DNA from: JBGPLH01 sp041486365 [NCBI: Thermodesulfobacteriota bacterium]
GTDB lineage: Bacteria > JAUYMQ01
NCBI GenBank assembly: GCA_041486365.1
Contig: JBGPLH010000013.1
Coordinates: forward strand, 1-19,641
Reading direction: 5' to 3'
DNA: 19,641 bases
Shown here: positions 8,587 to 15,527 of the stretch, one piece after another
How the letters are laid out: each line of letters opens with the position of its first letter
Numbering within the stretch: position 1 is the first letter of the stretch
The notes under the pieces: generated by a model
What the model was told of the DNA's origin: nothing
Database searches by the model: none
Seen by the model: only the letters and a program-made list of their open reading frames with translations
Translations under genes and position numbers: made by a program

Positions 8587-9585
8587 ATGGCGATCCTCGT
8601 CCTGGTCATCGCGTTCCCCGTCCTCCTCCTTGGCGCCGAGGTCTTCACGAACGGGGTGGAATGGCTCGGCCGGAGGCTGAACCTCGGCGAGGGCGTGGTG
8701 GGGAGCGTCCTCGCGGCCGTCGGGACCGCCCTGCCCGAGACCCTCGTCCCGCTCGTCGCGATCCTCCTCGGGGGGGAGTCGGCCCACGACGTCGGGATTG
8801 GCGCCATCATCGGCGCTCCCTTCATGCTCTCTACCCTCGCGATGCTGGTCACCGGCATCGCGGCGCTGGTGTTCTGGCGGAGCGGCCGGCGCGAGCGCCG
8901 GCTCCACCTGAACGAGCGCATCATCAGCCGCGACCTGGGCTTCTTCCTCATCTCCTTCACGATCGCGCTCGCGGCGAGCTACCTGCCGACGCGGGAGACG
9001 CGCTGGGCGGCCGGGCTGGCCGTGGGCCTGCTCTACGTCTGGTACCTCCGGCTGGTATTCCGGGCGGACGAGGGAACCGAGGGAGTCGCGCCGCCCCCGC
9101 TGTACTTCGGCCGGCGCATCGCCGAGCCCGGCCTCCCGCGAATCTGGCTCCAGGTGATCGCCGGGCTGGTGGCCATCGTCGGCGGCGCGAAGCTGTTCGT
9201 GTCGGGCGTCGAGGCGCTCTCGGCGGCCTGGAACGTGCCGCCGCTCGTCTTCGCGCTCATCGCCGCGCCGATCGCCACGGAGCTTCCCGAGAAGTTCAAC
9301 AGCGTCGTCTGGATCCGCTCGGGCAAGGACACGCTCGCCCTGGGGAACATCACGGGCGCGATGGTCTTCCAGTCGACATTCCCCGTCTCGATCGGGCTCC
9401 TCCTCACCGACTGGAAGCTCGACCGCTACGCCCACCTCTCGGGGTGGACCGCCGTCGTCTCGGCGGCGATCCTGCTGGCCACGATCCGCGCCAGGGGGCG
9501 GGCGCCGGTCCGCGTGCTGCTCCTGTGCGGCGCGCTCTACTTCCCCTTCATCGGCTACGTGCTGTACAACGCGCTGGCCCGATAG
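8587..9585 (+). CDS. Sodium/calcium exchanger-family (CaCA) membrane protein
   Basis: Ion-coupled cation antiporter of the inner membrane, 332 residues, about ten hydrophobic helices. The two inverted alpha-repeats that line the ion site are visible. The first (about 39-84) is GSVLAAVGTALPETLVPLVA with acidic Glu51, followed by GAIIGAPF. The second (about 223-264) is ALIAAPIATELPEKFNSVVW with Glu232 and Glu235, followed by LGNITGAMVFQST. A short cytosolic loop (about 98-112, charged) and a longer middle loop (160-182) separate the halves. The transported ion cannot be read: Ca2+/H+ and Na+/Ca2+ exchange are both possible. ATG 8587 starts directly at the first helix; a ribosome-binding site is weak. 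It stands apart from its neighbours, with a 69-nt gap before and 84 nt after. Confidence 0.87.
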   Translation: MAILVLVIAFPVLLLGAEVFTNGVEWLGRRLNLGEGVVGSVLAAVGTALPETLVPLVAILLGGESAHDVGIGAIIGAPFMLSTLAMLVTGIAALVFWRSGRRERRLHLNERIISRDLGFFLISFTIALAASYLPTRETRWAAGLAVGLLYVWYLRLVFRADEGTEGVAPPPLYFGRRIAEPGLPRIWLQVIAGLVAIVGGAKLFVSGVEALSAAWNVPPLVFALIAAPIATELPEKFNSVVWIRSGKDTLALGNITGAMVFQSTFPVSIGLLLTDWKLDRYAHLSGWTAVVSAAILLATIRARGRAPVRVLLLCGALYFPFIGYVLYNALAR

Positions 9586-9602
9586 CCCGCGCCCGGAGCG
9601 CG

Positions 9603-9611
9603 TGCTAAGAT
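9603..9611 (+). promoter_or_regulatory. Extended -10 promoter candidate for the HtrA-like gene
   Basis: TGCTAAGAT (9603-9611) is a TGn plus TAAGAT extended -10 element; no good -35 box is seen 16-18 nt upstream, where a small CGCGC/GCGCG hairpin lies instead. Predicted transcription start is near 9618. GGAGG at 9654-9658 is the ribosome-binding site, 11 nt before ATG 9670. Confidence 0.45.
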
Positions 9612-9669
9612 CTCGCGCCGATCCAGAACGCGTCTCGTCCCCTTCGCGGGGCCGGAGGTTTCCGCTTCC

Positions 9670-11208
9670 ATGCGCACTCGACCATTCCCCCTGATCCAGG
9701 CCTGGGTCGCCGCCCTCGCGGCGATGGCCCTCATCGCGGGCCCCCTCTCCGCCTGCAAGCCCGTGAGCTCCTCGAAGGAGGCACAGGAACGCCCTGCGCC
9801 GGCCACGGGGAAGTCCCCGGACGCTTCGGACAGGGCGCAGGCGCGGGTGGAGACGGTCCAGGTGCCCCCCTTCGTGCGGCTGGCCAAGGAGCTCAACCCG
9901 GCCGTCGTGAACATCAGCACGACCCGCAAGGTGGACGGGATCAAGTCTCCCTTCCAGGGGGGTGTCCCCGGGGGGCCAGACGCGCCCGGAGGGCCTGGGG
10001 GTCCCGGTGGCGAGGACCCGCTCGATGACTTCTTCAACCGATTCTTCGGGAACCTTCCCAAGGAGCTTCGCAAGCAGAGCAGTCTCGGCTCTGGCTTCAT
10101 CGTCGACAAGTCGGGGCTCGTGGTGACGAACTGTCACGTGATCGAGAAAGCCGACGACATCAAGGTGACGATGTCCGACGGCAAGGTGTACGACGCGACG
10201 GTGAAGGGGTGCGACCAGAAGACCGACGTGGCCCTGATCCAGATCAAGTCCGAGGCCACGCTGCCCACGGTGCCGCTCGGCGATTCCGGGAAGCTCGAGA
10301 TCGGCGAGTGGGTGATGGCGATCGGCAATCCCTTCGGCCTCACGCACACGGTGACGGCCGGGATCGTGAGCGCGAAGGGGCGCGTCCTGAACTCGGGCCC
10401 CTACGACGATTTCATCCAGACGGACGCCTCGATCAACCCGGGCAACTCGGGCGGGCCGCTCTTCAACATCCAGGGGCAGGTGGTCGGAATCAACACGGCC
10501 ATCGTGGCCCAGGGGCAGGGGATCGGCTTCGCCATCCCGATCAACCTGGCCAAGAGCGTCGTCGAGCAGCTGCAAAAGACGGGCAAGGTGGTCCGCGGGT
10601 GGCTCGGCGTCTCGATCCAGAAGCTCGATCCGAACCTCGCGAAGAGCTTCGGGCTACCGGACGCGCACGGCGCGCTCGTGGCCGACGTGCTGAAGGACAG
10701 TCCCGCCGCCCGGGTCGGCATCCAGCGTGGCGACGTGATCGTCGCGTTCAACGGCAAGCCGGTCTCCGACTTCCATGACCTCCCCGCCATCGTGGCCGCC
10801 GTGACTCCCGGCCGCAGCGTCCCCATCAAGTACCTCCGCAAGGGGAAGGAGACGACCGTCGAGGTCAAGGTGGAGGAGCTGAAGGAGGAGGCGGCGGCGG
10901 CGAAGGCCGAGCCCGAGCCGAAGAGCGACCTCGTGGGACTGCAGGTGCAGGCCATGACGCCGGAGCTGGCGAAGCGGTTCGGGATGGAGTCGACGGCGGG
11001 CGTGGTGGTGGCAAAGGTCGATCCCGAAGGCGCAGCGGAGGCGGCCGGGATCGCGCCGGGGGACATCGTGCTCGAGATCGACCGGAAAACGATCAAGGGG
11101 AAGGCCGAGTACGACGCGGCGATCAAGGCGCTGAAGGGAAAGTCCTCGACGCTCTTCCTGATCCGCCGCGGGCAGCAGTCGCTGTTCGTCGCGCTCGATC
11201 TGAAGTAG
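9670..11208 (+). CDS. DegP/HtrA-family serine protease with two PDZ domains, probable lipoprotein
   Basis: Envelope quality-control protease and chaperone, 512 residues. The signal peptide ends in a lipobox (LSAC, Cys29), so it is probably membrane-tethered rather than a free periplasmic DegP. The trypsin-like domain holds the triad His156 (TNCHVIE), Asp186 (KTDVALI) and Ser260 (NPGNSGGPLF). PDZ1 is about 305-395 (WLGVSIQKL onward) and PDZ2 about 428-510 (VVVAKVDPEGAAEAAGIAPG), joined by an acidic Ala/Glu-rich linker. A Gly-Pro-rich stretch (about 97-115, PGGPDAPGGPGGPGG) precedes the FFNRFFG segment, at the place of the regulatory loop of DegP. No frame disruption is seen. The polysaccharide deacetylase starts 11 nt after the stop, so the two are probably one envelope operon. 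Confidence 0.93.
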   Translation: MRTRPFPLIQAWVAALAAMALIAGPLSACKPVSSSKEAQERPAPATGKSPDASDRAQARVETVQVPPFVRLAKELNPAVVNISTTRKVDGIKSPFQGGVPGGPDAPGGPGGPGGEDPLDDFFNRFFGNLPKELRKQSSLGSGFIVDKSGLVVTNCHVIEKADDIKVTMSDGKVYDATVKGCDQKTDVALIQIKSEATLPTVPLGDSGKLEIGEWVMAIGNPFGLTHTVTAGIVSAKGRVLNSGPYDDFIQTDASINPGNSGGPLFNIQGQVVGINTAIVAQGQGIGFAIPINLAKSVVEQLQKTGKVVRGWLGVSIQKLDPNLAKSFGLPDAHGALVADVLKDSPAARVGIQRGDVIVAFNGKPVSDFHDLPAIVAAVTPGRSVPIKYLRKGKETTVEVKVEELKEEAAAAKAEPEPKSDLVGLQVQAMTPELAKRFGMESTAGVVVAKVDPEGAAEAAGIAPGDIVLEIDRKTIKGKAEYDAAIKALKGKSSTLFLIRRGQQSLFVALDLK

Positions 11209-11219
11209 CGCCCACCGCC

Positions 11220-12020
11220 GTGATCATCATCGCCCGGACGCTTCTCGTGCTCGGGATTCTCTCCGCAGCGGTGGCCGTGGCGATCGGTACGCTCCTGCGC
11301 GATCTCCCCTTCGCCGGGCGCGCCGCGGCCCGGATCGGTGCCATGGCGGGGGTGGCGTTCTTCGGGGTCCTCGCCTGGGGGGTCCTGTCGCGGGAGTCGC
11401 CGCTCTTCGGGCGCATGGCGGACCGGGGGCCCGCGGGCTGCCGCGCCGTCGCCCTCACCTTCGACGACGGTCCCAGCCGCATCGCCACCCCGGCGGTGCT
11501 CGACATCCTGCGCTCGACCCGCACCCCCGCCACGTTCTTCCTGATCGGCAGCCGCGGCGCCCTCGCGCCCGATCTCGTGCGCCGGATCCACGAGGAGGGC
11601 CACGCCATCGGAAACCACGGCTTCACCCATCACCCCTTCGTGTTCATGACCCCGGGCCAGATCGCGCGCGACCTCGCCAGAACGGACGAGGTCGTCCAGA
11701 GCGCGGCCGGCGTCCGTCCGGCTTTCGTGCGCATGCCCTATGGCATTCGAGGACCCTTCGCGGTGGGGATCGTGCGCCGGAGCGGACGCCCGGCGATCGG
11801 GTGGAGCGTGTACCCGGCCGACGCGCGCCGTCCCTCGGCGGAGATCATCGTGAAGCGCGTGCTCGGGCGGGTGGGGCCGGGGGACATCGTGCTGTTGCAC
11901 GACGGCGGCGGCGACCGCTCGGCCACGATCGCGGCGCTCCCCCGCATCCTCGACGGCCTGCGCGCCCGCGACCTCGCCGTGATCCCGCTCGCCGATCTGC
12001 TGGCCGGCCGCTGCCCCTAG
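11220..12020 (+). CDS. Membrane-anchored polysaccharide deacetylase (CE4/NodB family)
   Basis: Predicted metal-dependent N-deacetylase of peptidoglycan or another amino-sugar polymer, 266 residues. Two hydrophobic segments (about 3-24 and 38-56) precede the NodB domain, which faces the periplasm if the usual topology holds. CE4 motifs in order: TFDDGPS (80-86; Asp82 base, Asp83 metal), NHGFTHH (132-138; metal His133 and His137), RMPYG (171-175), WSVYPAD (196-201), and LLHDGG (225-230; His227). The NodB domain looks complete. The start is GTG at 11220, 11 nt after the HtrA-like stop; no strong Shine-Dalgarno is seen, so coupling is likely. The stop TAG shares the palindrome CTAG with the stop of the opposite-strand gene. 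The true substrate is not determined by sequence. Confidence 0.88.
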   Translation: MIIIARTLLVLGILSAAVAVAIGTLLRDLPFAGRAAARIGAMAGVAFFGVLAWGVLSRESPLFGRMADRGPAGCRAVALTFDDGPSRIATPAVLDILRSTRTPATFFLIGSRGALAPDLVRRIHEEGHAIGNHGFTHHPFVFMTPGQIARDLARTDEVVQSAAGVRPAFVRMPYGIRGPFAVGIVRRSGRPAIGWSVYPADARRPSAEIIVKRVLGRVGPGDIVLLHDGGGDRSATIAALPRILDGLRARDLAVIPLADLLAGRCP

Positions 12021-12026
12021 CCGGCC
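12002..12026. terminator. Hairpin across the convergent gene ends
   Basis: GGCCGGC (12002-12008) pairs with GCCGGCC (12020-12026) around an 11-nt loop holding the shared CTAG stop palindrome (12017-12020). On the + strand a weak T-rich stretch (CCTTTCCTT) follows; on the minus strand none does. It may act as a modest bidirectional terminator. Confidence 0.35.
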
Positions 12027-13042
12027 GACCTTTCCTTCACGTCCTGCCCGACCTCCTCGATCGACATGCCGCGCGACCAGAGGTTGTGGAGGCCGAAGAC
12101 CGCCACGGGCAGGAACTGCACCATCTGGTAGGCAAGGGCCATCGAAAAGGAGACCTCCGGCCGGATGTGGAACATCGCGAGGGTAGTCATCGTGAGCGCC
12201 TGGAAGGTGCCGAGGTTGCCGGGGGCGAAGGGCAGCAGCGTCCCGGCATTGGAGAGAAGGATCAGGAGCACGAGGATTCGCAGGTCGAGCGGCTGGTGGA
12301 GCGACCGTGTGACCATCTCGAGCACCGCGAGCTGGAGCACCCAGGCGCCCAGCGACAGGGCGTAGACCGTCGTGAGCGCGCGCAGGTCGCGCAGGATGTG
12401 CATCCCCTCCCGGAACGATTCCCGGAAGGCCGCGACGCGGCTCTGCATCGACTCCGAAAGGCCCCGGAGCAGCACGCTCCCGGCCTCGACCAGCCGCTGG
12501 CGCTGGTTGTGGATGATCACGCCCGCCGTCGCCAGGCCCAGGAACGTGAGGCCCGCGAGCAGCACGAGTCGCTCGAGCCATGCGGGCAGCGGGATCACGA
12601 TCAGCACGAAGACGATGATCGGCGCGATGGCGAGGGCATCGAGCACGCGCTCCACGACGATCGTCGAGAGCACGTGCACGGTCTTCATGTTCTCCCGGCG
12701 CGCGAGGATCACGGCGCGGGTGACCTCGCCGGAGGGGGCGGGGAAAACCTGGTTGGCGAGGTAGCCGACGGTGAGCACGCCGAACACGCGCCCGAAGAGG
12801 ACGTCCCGCGATTCCTCCGGATTGCTGTTCAGGATGAGCTGCCAGCGCCGGGCGCGCACGATCAGCATCGCGATGTTGAGCACGAAGGCGGGCAGGAAAT
12901 ACCACGCCGACAGCGACGACCATGTGCGGATCAGCTCGTGGCGATCGACGCGGAACACGTAGAGGCTGGCGCCCAGAATCAGCAACGAGAGCAGCGTGGC
13001 GCCGACGGTTCGCATCCGCTCGGGGAGGGCCATGTGCTCCAT
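12017..13042 (-). CDS. Lysyl-PG-synthase-TM/flippase-like (UPF0104) integral membrane protein
   Basis: Polytopic inner-membrane protein, 341 residues, about eight helices, of the family that includes the flippase-like domain of MprF and AglD-like proteins. Family landmarks: RARRW (63-67), GYLANQVFPAPSGEVTRA (93-110), ERVLDALAI (131-139), and PFAPGNLGTFQ (271-281). Stand-alone members are linked to lipid or glycan translocation, but the substrate here is unknown. The frame is open to 13339, but that stretch encodes only the 12-bp repeat and unrelated sequence. I choose ATG 13042, with GGAG 10 nt upstream. ATG 13033 is an alternative, because a TTGACA box with a GTTAAT -10 would start the transcript at about 13034. 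It is the only minus-strand gene in the window, convergent with the deacetylase and divergent from the lipoprotein gene. Confidence 0.82.
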   Translation of the reverse strand: MEHMALPERMRTVGATLLSLLILGASLYVFRVDRHELIRTWSSLSAWYFLPAFVLNIAMLIVRARRWQLILNSNPEESRDVLFGRVFGVLTVGYLANQVFPAPSGEVTRAVILARRENMKTVHVLSTIVVERVLDALAIAPIIVFVLIVIPLPAWLERLVLLAGLTFLGLATAGVIIHNQRQRLVEAGSVLLRGLSESMQSRVAAFRESFREGMHILRDLRALTTVYALSLGAWVLQLAVLEMVTRSLHQPLDLRILVLLILLSNAGTLLPFAPGNLGTFQALTMTTLAMFHIRPEVSFSMALAYQMVQFLPVAVFGLHNLWSRGMSIEEVGQDVKERSAG

Positions 13043-13068
13043 TAACCCCCGGCTCCGGCCCTTGTCAA
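13041..13068 (-). promoter_or_regulatory. Promoter candidate for the flippase-like gene
   Basis: On the minus strand a perfect TTGACA (13068-13063) is followed after 16 nt by GTTAAT (13046-13041). It would start transcription near 13034, next to the second in-frame ATG (13033) and inside the first. Either the message is leaderless or the -10 match is chance. Confidence 0.45.
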
Positions 13069-13102
13069 CGCGCCCGGTCCGGCGCGGTGCGCGGCCATGG
13101 CT

Positions 13103-13162
13103 GTTTGCCCGATGGTTGTCCCGCCGGTTTGCCCGCCTGTTTCTCCACTTGTATCTCCACTT
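13103..13162. repeat. Five copies of a 12-bp tandem repeat between divergent promoters
   Basis: + strand units: GTTTGCCCGATG, GTTGTCCCGCCG, GTTTGCCCGCCT, GTTTCTCCACTT, GTATCTCCACTT, then GTTACG as the start of a sixth. The repeats keep GT at positions 1-2 and CC near the centre. The array lies between the -35 box of the minus-strand promoter (13063) and that of the + promoter (13161), which it overlaps by 2 bp. It is imperfect but regular, with no insertions or deletions. Confidence 0.8.
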
Positions 13163-13189
13163 GTTACGCGGGGCCGGCCGCACTAGCAT
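13161..13189 (+). promoter_or_regulatory. Promoter candidate for the glycine-rich lipoprotein gene
   Basis: TTGTTA (13161-13166) and TAGCAT (13184-13189) are spaced by 17 nt. Predicted transcription start is near 13196, giving a leader of about 30 nt. The -35 box overlaps the edge of the 12-bp repeat array. Confidence 0.5.
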
Positions 13190-13214
13190 CGCAGGCGGCG
13201 CGAGATGCGCCGGG

Positions 13215-13220
13215 AAGGAG
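13215..13220 (+). promoter_or_regulatory. Shine-Dalgarno AAGGAG deciding the GTG start at 13227
   Basis: AAGGAG lies 6 nt before GTG 13227, which opens the frame of the lipoprotein signal peptide. The nearby ATGs at 13205 and 13222 are in other frames, which lack any recognisable product. Confidence 0.75.
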
Positions 13221-13226
13221 CATGTC

Positions 13227-13949
13227 GTGCGTTCCGAGCATCCAGGGAATCGGACCCCACGCGGCCACGGGGCGCTCGCCGCCCTCGCGGCCCTGGCGCT
13301 TTCGGCCTGCGCCCAGGCGCCATCCCTCGCGCCGGCCACCGCGCCCGCGACGGCCGGGATCCCCGGCCTGGGCGGCGCGTCCGTGCAGGGAGTCGCCGTC
13401 GGGATCGTGCAGGACCGCTGGCGCTACGACCCGCGCAATCTCCCGGATCGGGTGACACCCGTTCGCGTGCGCATCGTGAACCAGCGCGCGGAGCCGATCC
13501 TCGTGAGCCTCACCGACGCGTCGCTCGTCGAGGAGGGCGCCCCCCCCCGCGTCGCGATGTCGCCGGGCGAGGTCGTGCAGGCGACCGCGGGCGAGGGTGG
13601 CGGGACGGTCGGCGGATCGCGCGGCCTCGGGATCGGAGGGATAGGGATCCAGCTCGGCGGGGTCGCCGTCGGCGGGCCGGGGTGGGGCGTCGGGACGTCG
13701 GGTGTCCCCATCGGCATGGGCCGCGGTCAGCCGGAAGGGGGGATGGACGCGCTGCGCGTCGGCATCCGCCCCGGCCGCCTCGATCCGGGCGCGAACGTGG
13801 AGGGCTACCTCTTCTTCGACAGGCCGCTCGGCGGGCGCGATCGCAACCGGCTTTACAAGCTCGTCTGGGCCTTCCGCCCGCTCACGCCGGTGGGCGTCCC
13901 GCCGGCGCCGCCGGTGGCGACGGTCGAGGTACCGATGGTGGCGAGGTAG
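13227..13949 (+). CDS. Glycine-rich lipoprotein of unknown function
   Basis: I do not recognise a family. The 240-residue product has a lipoprotein signal peptide (ALAALAALALSAC, Cys28) and a Pro/Ala-rich stretch after it. A core follows (about 50-110) with PVRVRIVNQRAEPILVSLTD, resembling an immunoglobulin-like or beta-sandwich strand pattern, then MSPGEVVQATAGEG. A glycine-rich section (about 115-170, GIGGIGIQLGGVAVGGPGWG) comes next, then a closing part with GYLFFDRPLGG and RLYKLVWAF. A 9-C run at 13540-13548 lies in the coding frame (Ala-Pro-Pro-Arg); slippage there would end the protein. The start is GTG 13227 with AAGGAG upstream. Divergent from the flippase-like gene, with the repeat array between them. 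Likely outer- or inner-membrane-bound; partner unknown. Open reading is secure; function is not. Confidence 0.72.
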   Translation: MRSEHPGNRTPRGHGALAALAALALSACAQAPSLAPATAPATAGIPGLGGASVQGVAVGIVQDRWRYDPRNLPDRVTPVRVRIVNQRAEPILVSLTDASLVEEGAPPRVAMSPGEVVQATAGEGGGTVGGSRGLGIGGIGIQLGGVAVGGPGWGVGTSGVPIGMGRGQPEGGMDALRVGIRPGRLDPGANVEGYLFFDRPLGGRDRNRLYKLVWAFRPLTPVGVPPAPPVATVEVPMVAR

Positions 13950-13965
13950 GGCGGATCGCAGCCGC

Positions 13966-13993
13966 TTGAAGTGGGGGTCCGATGGGCTAGAAT
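13966..13993 (+). promoter_or_regulatory. Promoter for the aldolase-corA-rimK-like operon
   Basis: TTGAAG (13966-13971) and TAGAAT (13988-13993) are separated by 16 nt. Predicted transcription start is near 14000. An inverted repeat, GCCCG (13996-14000) and CGGGC (14008-14012), straddles that start and could be an operator. Confidence 0.6.
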
Positions 13994-13999
13994 GGGCCC

Positions 14000-14132
14000 G
14001 ATTTTTCCGGGCGTGGCGCGTCGGACGCGGCGCCTGCGGCCGAAGGCACTCGGCCAAGTCATTGGCGGGGGAAAGCACGAACTGGAACCGGACGGCCCCC
14101 CCCGACGGAGATTCCGGCTTGGAGAACGGACG
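14000..14132 (+). promoter_or_regulatory. Structured 5' leader of the aldolase operon
   Basis: About 133 nt with no credible coding sequence. It can form CGCG-TCGGA-CGCG (near 14017-14029) and a perfect 6-bp hairpin, GGCCGA (14038-14043) with TCGGCC (14050-14055) around AGGCAC. A run of eight Cs is at 14096-14103, and GGAG (14121-14124) is the ribosome-binding site 8 nt before ATG 14133. No known riboswitch consensus is recognised. Confidence 0.4.
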
Positions 14133-15512
14133 ATGACGATCTGGAAGGACGTGCAGGCGATGTGGCGGGGCCTTCAGGGCGTCCTGGAGCCGCTGGACGG
14201 CACGGTCCGCGTCCCCCACGCGGCGAAGCTGCGCGATGAGGGCGTGGACGCCCTCGTGTGGAATGCGGTCTTCGCCGAGGACGTGCTCGTGCGCGACGCG
14301 GCCCGCTGGGCCATCCGGGCGGCGGCCCGCGCGCTCGGGATCGAGTCGGCCTCGATCTACCCGCTGTACGCGGCGCGCGGCCGGGGGGAGGTTCGCGGAT
14401 TCAGCGTCCCCGCGATCAACATCCGCGGGATCACCTACGACACCGCGCGGGCGGCACTCCGGGCGGCGACGCGCAATGACGTGGGCGCCCTGATCTTCGA
14501 GATCGCCAAGAGCGAGGTCGGCTACACGGAGCAGCGTCCCGCCGAGTACACGGCCGCCGTGCTCGCGGCGGCGATCAAGGAAGGCTGGAAGGGCCCCGTG
14601 TTCCTCCAGGGTGATCACTACCAGATGAATCTCAAGAAGTTCAAGGAAGACCCCGCGAAGGAGCGAAAGGTGATCGCGGACCTCATCCGCGAATCGATCC
14701 CCGCCGGTTTCCTGAACATCGACATCGACTCCTCGACCCTGGTGGATCTGTCCCGGCCTTCGGTGCGCGAGCAGCAGCGCGACAACTTCGAGGCCTGCGC
14801 CGAGCTGACCCGCGTGGTGCGTGAGAACGAGCCCGCGGGCGTCACGGTCGCCATCGGCGGCGAGATCGGCGAGGTGGGGAAGAAGAACAGCACCGAGGAG
14901 GAGCTCCGGGAGTACATGAACGGCTACCGCGAGATCGTCGGGAAGGGGACCGTCGGGATCGACAAGATGAGCATCCAGACCGGCACGTCCCACGGCGGCG
15001 TGCCGCTGCCCGACGGGACGGTCGCCAAGGTGAAGATCGACTTCGACTGCCTCGCGCGCCTCTCTCGCGTCGCGCGGAGCGAGTACGGCCTGGCGGGCGC
15101 CGTGCAGCACGGCGCGTCGACGCTTCCCGACGACGCATTCCACCATTTCGTGGAGGCGGAGTGCTGCGAGGTGCACCTGGCCACCGGCTTCCAGAACCTC
15201 ACTTACGACGGGGGGCACTTCCCGGAGGAGCTGAAGCGCGAGATCTACGCGCACCTGCGGGAGGCCTGCGCGGGCGAGCGGAAGGAAGGGGAGACCGAGG
15301 AGCAGTTCATCTACAAGACGCGGAAGAAGGCCTTCGGCCCCTTCAAGAAGCGGATGTGGAGCCTGCCGTCGGAGATCCGCGGGAAGATCGGTTCGGATCT
15401 CGAGAAGAAGTTCGAGTTCCTCTTCCAGCAGCTGGGCGTGGTGAAGACGCGCGACCTCATCGAGCGCCACATCCAGCCCGTGGCGGTGCCGACCCCGACG
15501 CCTCGGGGTTGA
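14133..15512 (+). CDS. Class II (zinc-dependent) fructose-bisphosphate aldolase family, long form
   Basis: Predicted aldolase, fructose 1,6-bisphosphate to dihydroxyacetone phosphate and glyceraldehyde 3-phosphate, in glycolysis or gluconeogenesis; 459 residues, well above the usual 300-360. The first 88 or so residues form a helical extension before the barrel begins at FSVPAINIRG. Class II features: GDHYQ (160-164; catalytic Asp161, zinc His162), NIDIDSSTLVD (195-205), GGEIGEVG (242-249), TGTSHGG (283-289; zinc His287) and QHGAST (325-330; zinc His326), then ATGFQN. A C-terminal helical segment (about 370-455) is also longer than normal. A tagatose-bisphosphate or related sugar-phosphate aldolase cannot be excluded. 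ATG 14133 follows GGAG by 8 nt; the frame is open upstream, but that is leader sequence. corA starts 15 nt after the stop. Confidence 0.85.
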   Translation: MTIWKDVQAMWRGLQGVLEPLDGTVRVPHAAKLRDEGVDALVWNAVFAEDVLVRDAARWAIRAAARALGIESASIYPLYAARGRGEVRGFSVPAINIRGITYDTARAALRAATRNDVGALIFEIAKSEVGYTEQRPAEYTAAVLAAAIKEGWKGPVFLQGDHYQMNLKKFKEDPAKERKVIADLIRESIPAGFLNIDIDSSTLVDLSRPSVREQQRDNFEACAELTRVVRENEPAGVTVAIGGEIGEVGKKNSTEEELREYMNGYREIVGKGTVGIDKMSIQTGTSHGGVPLPDGTVAKVKIDFDCLARLSRVARSEYGLAGAVQHGASTLPDDAFHHFVEAECCEVHLATGFQNLTYDGGHFPEELKREIYAHLREACAGERKEGETEEQFIYKTRKKAFGPFKKRMWSLPSEIRGKIGSDLEKKFEFLFQQLGVVKTRDLIERHIQPVAVPTPTPRG

Positions 15513-15527
15513 TCCGCCGGGGGGCCG

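Noticed and set aside
14000-14132. Known riboswitch (c-di-GMP, SAM, ZTP or guanidine) in the aldolase leader
   Set aside because: I tried to match the consensus loops I know and found none; only simple hairpins are visible.
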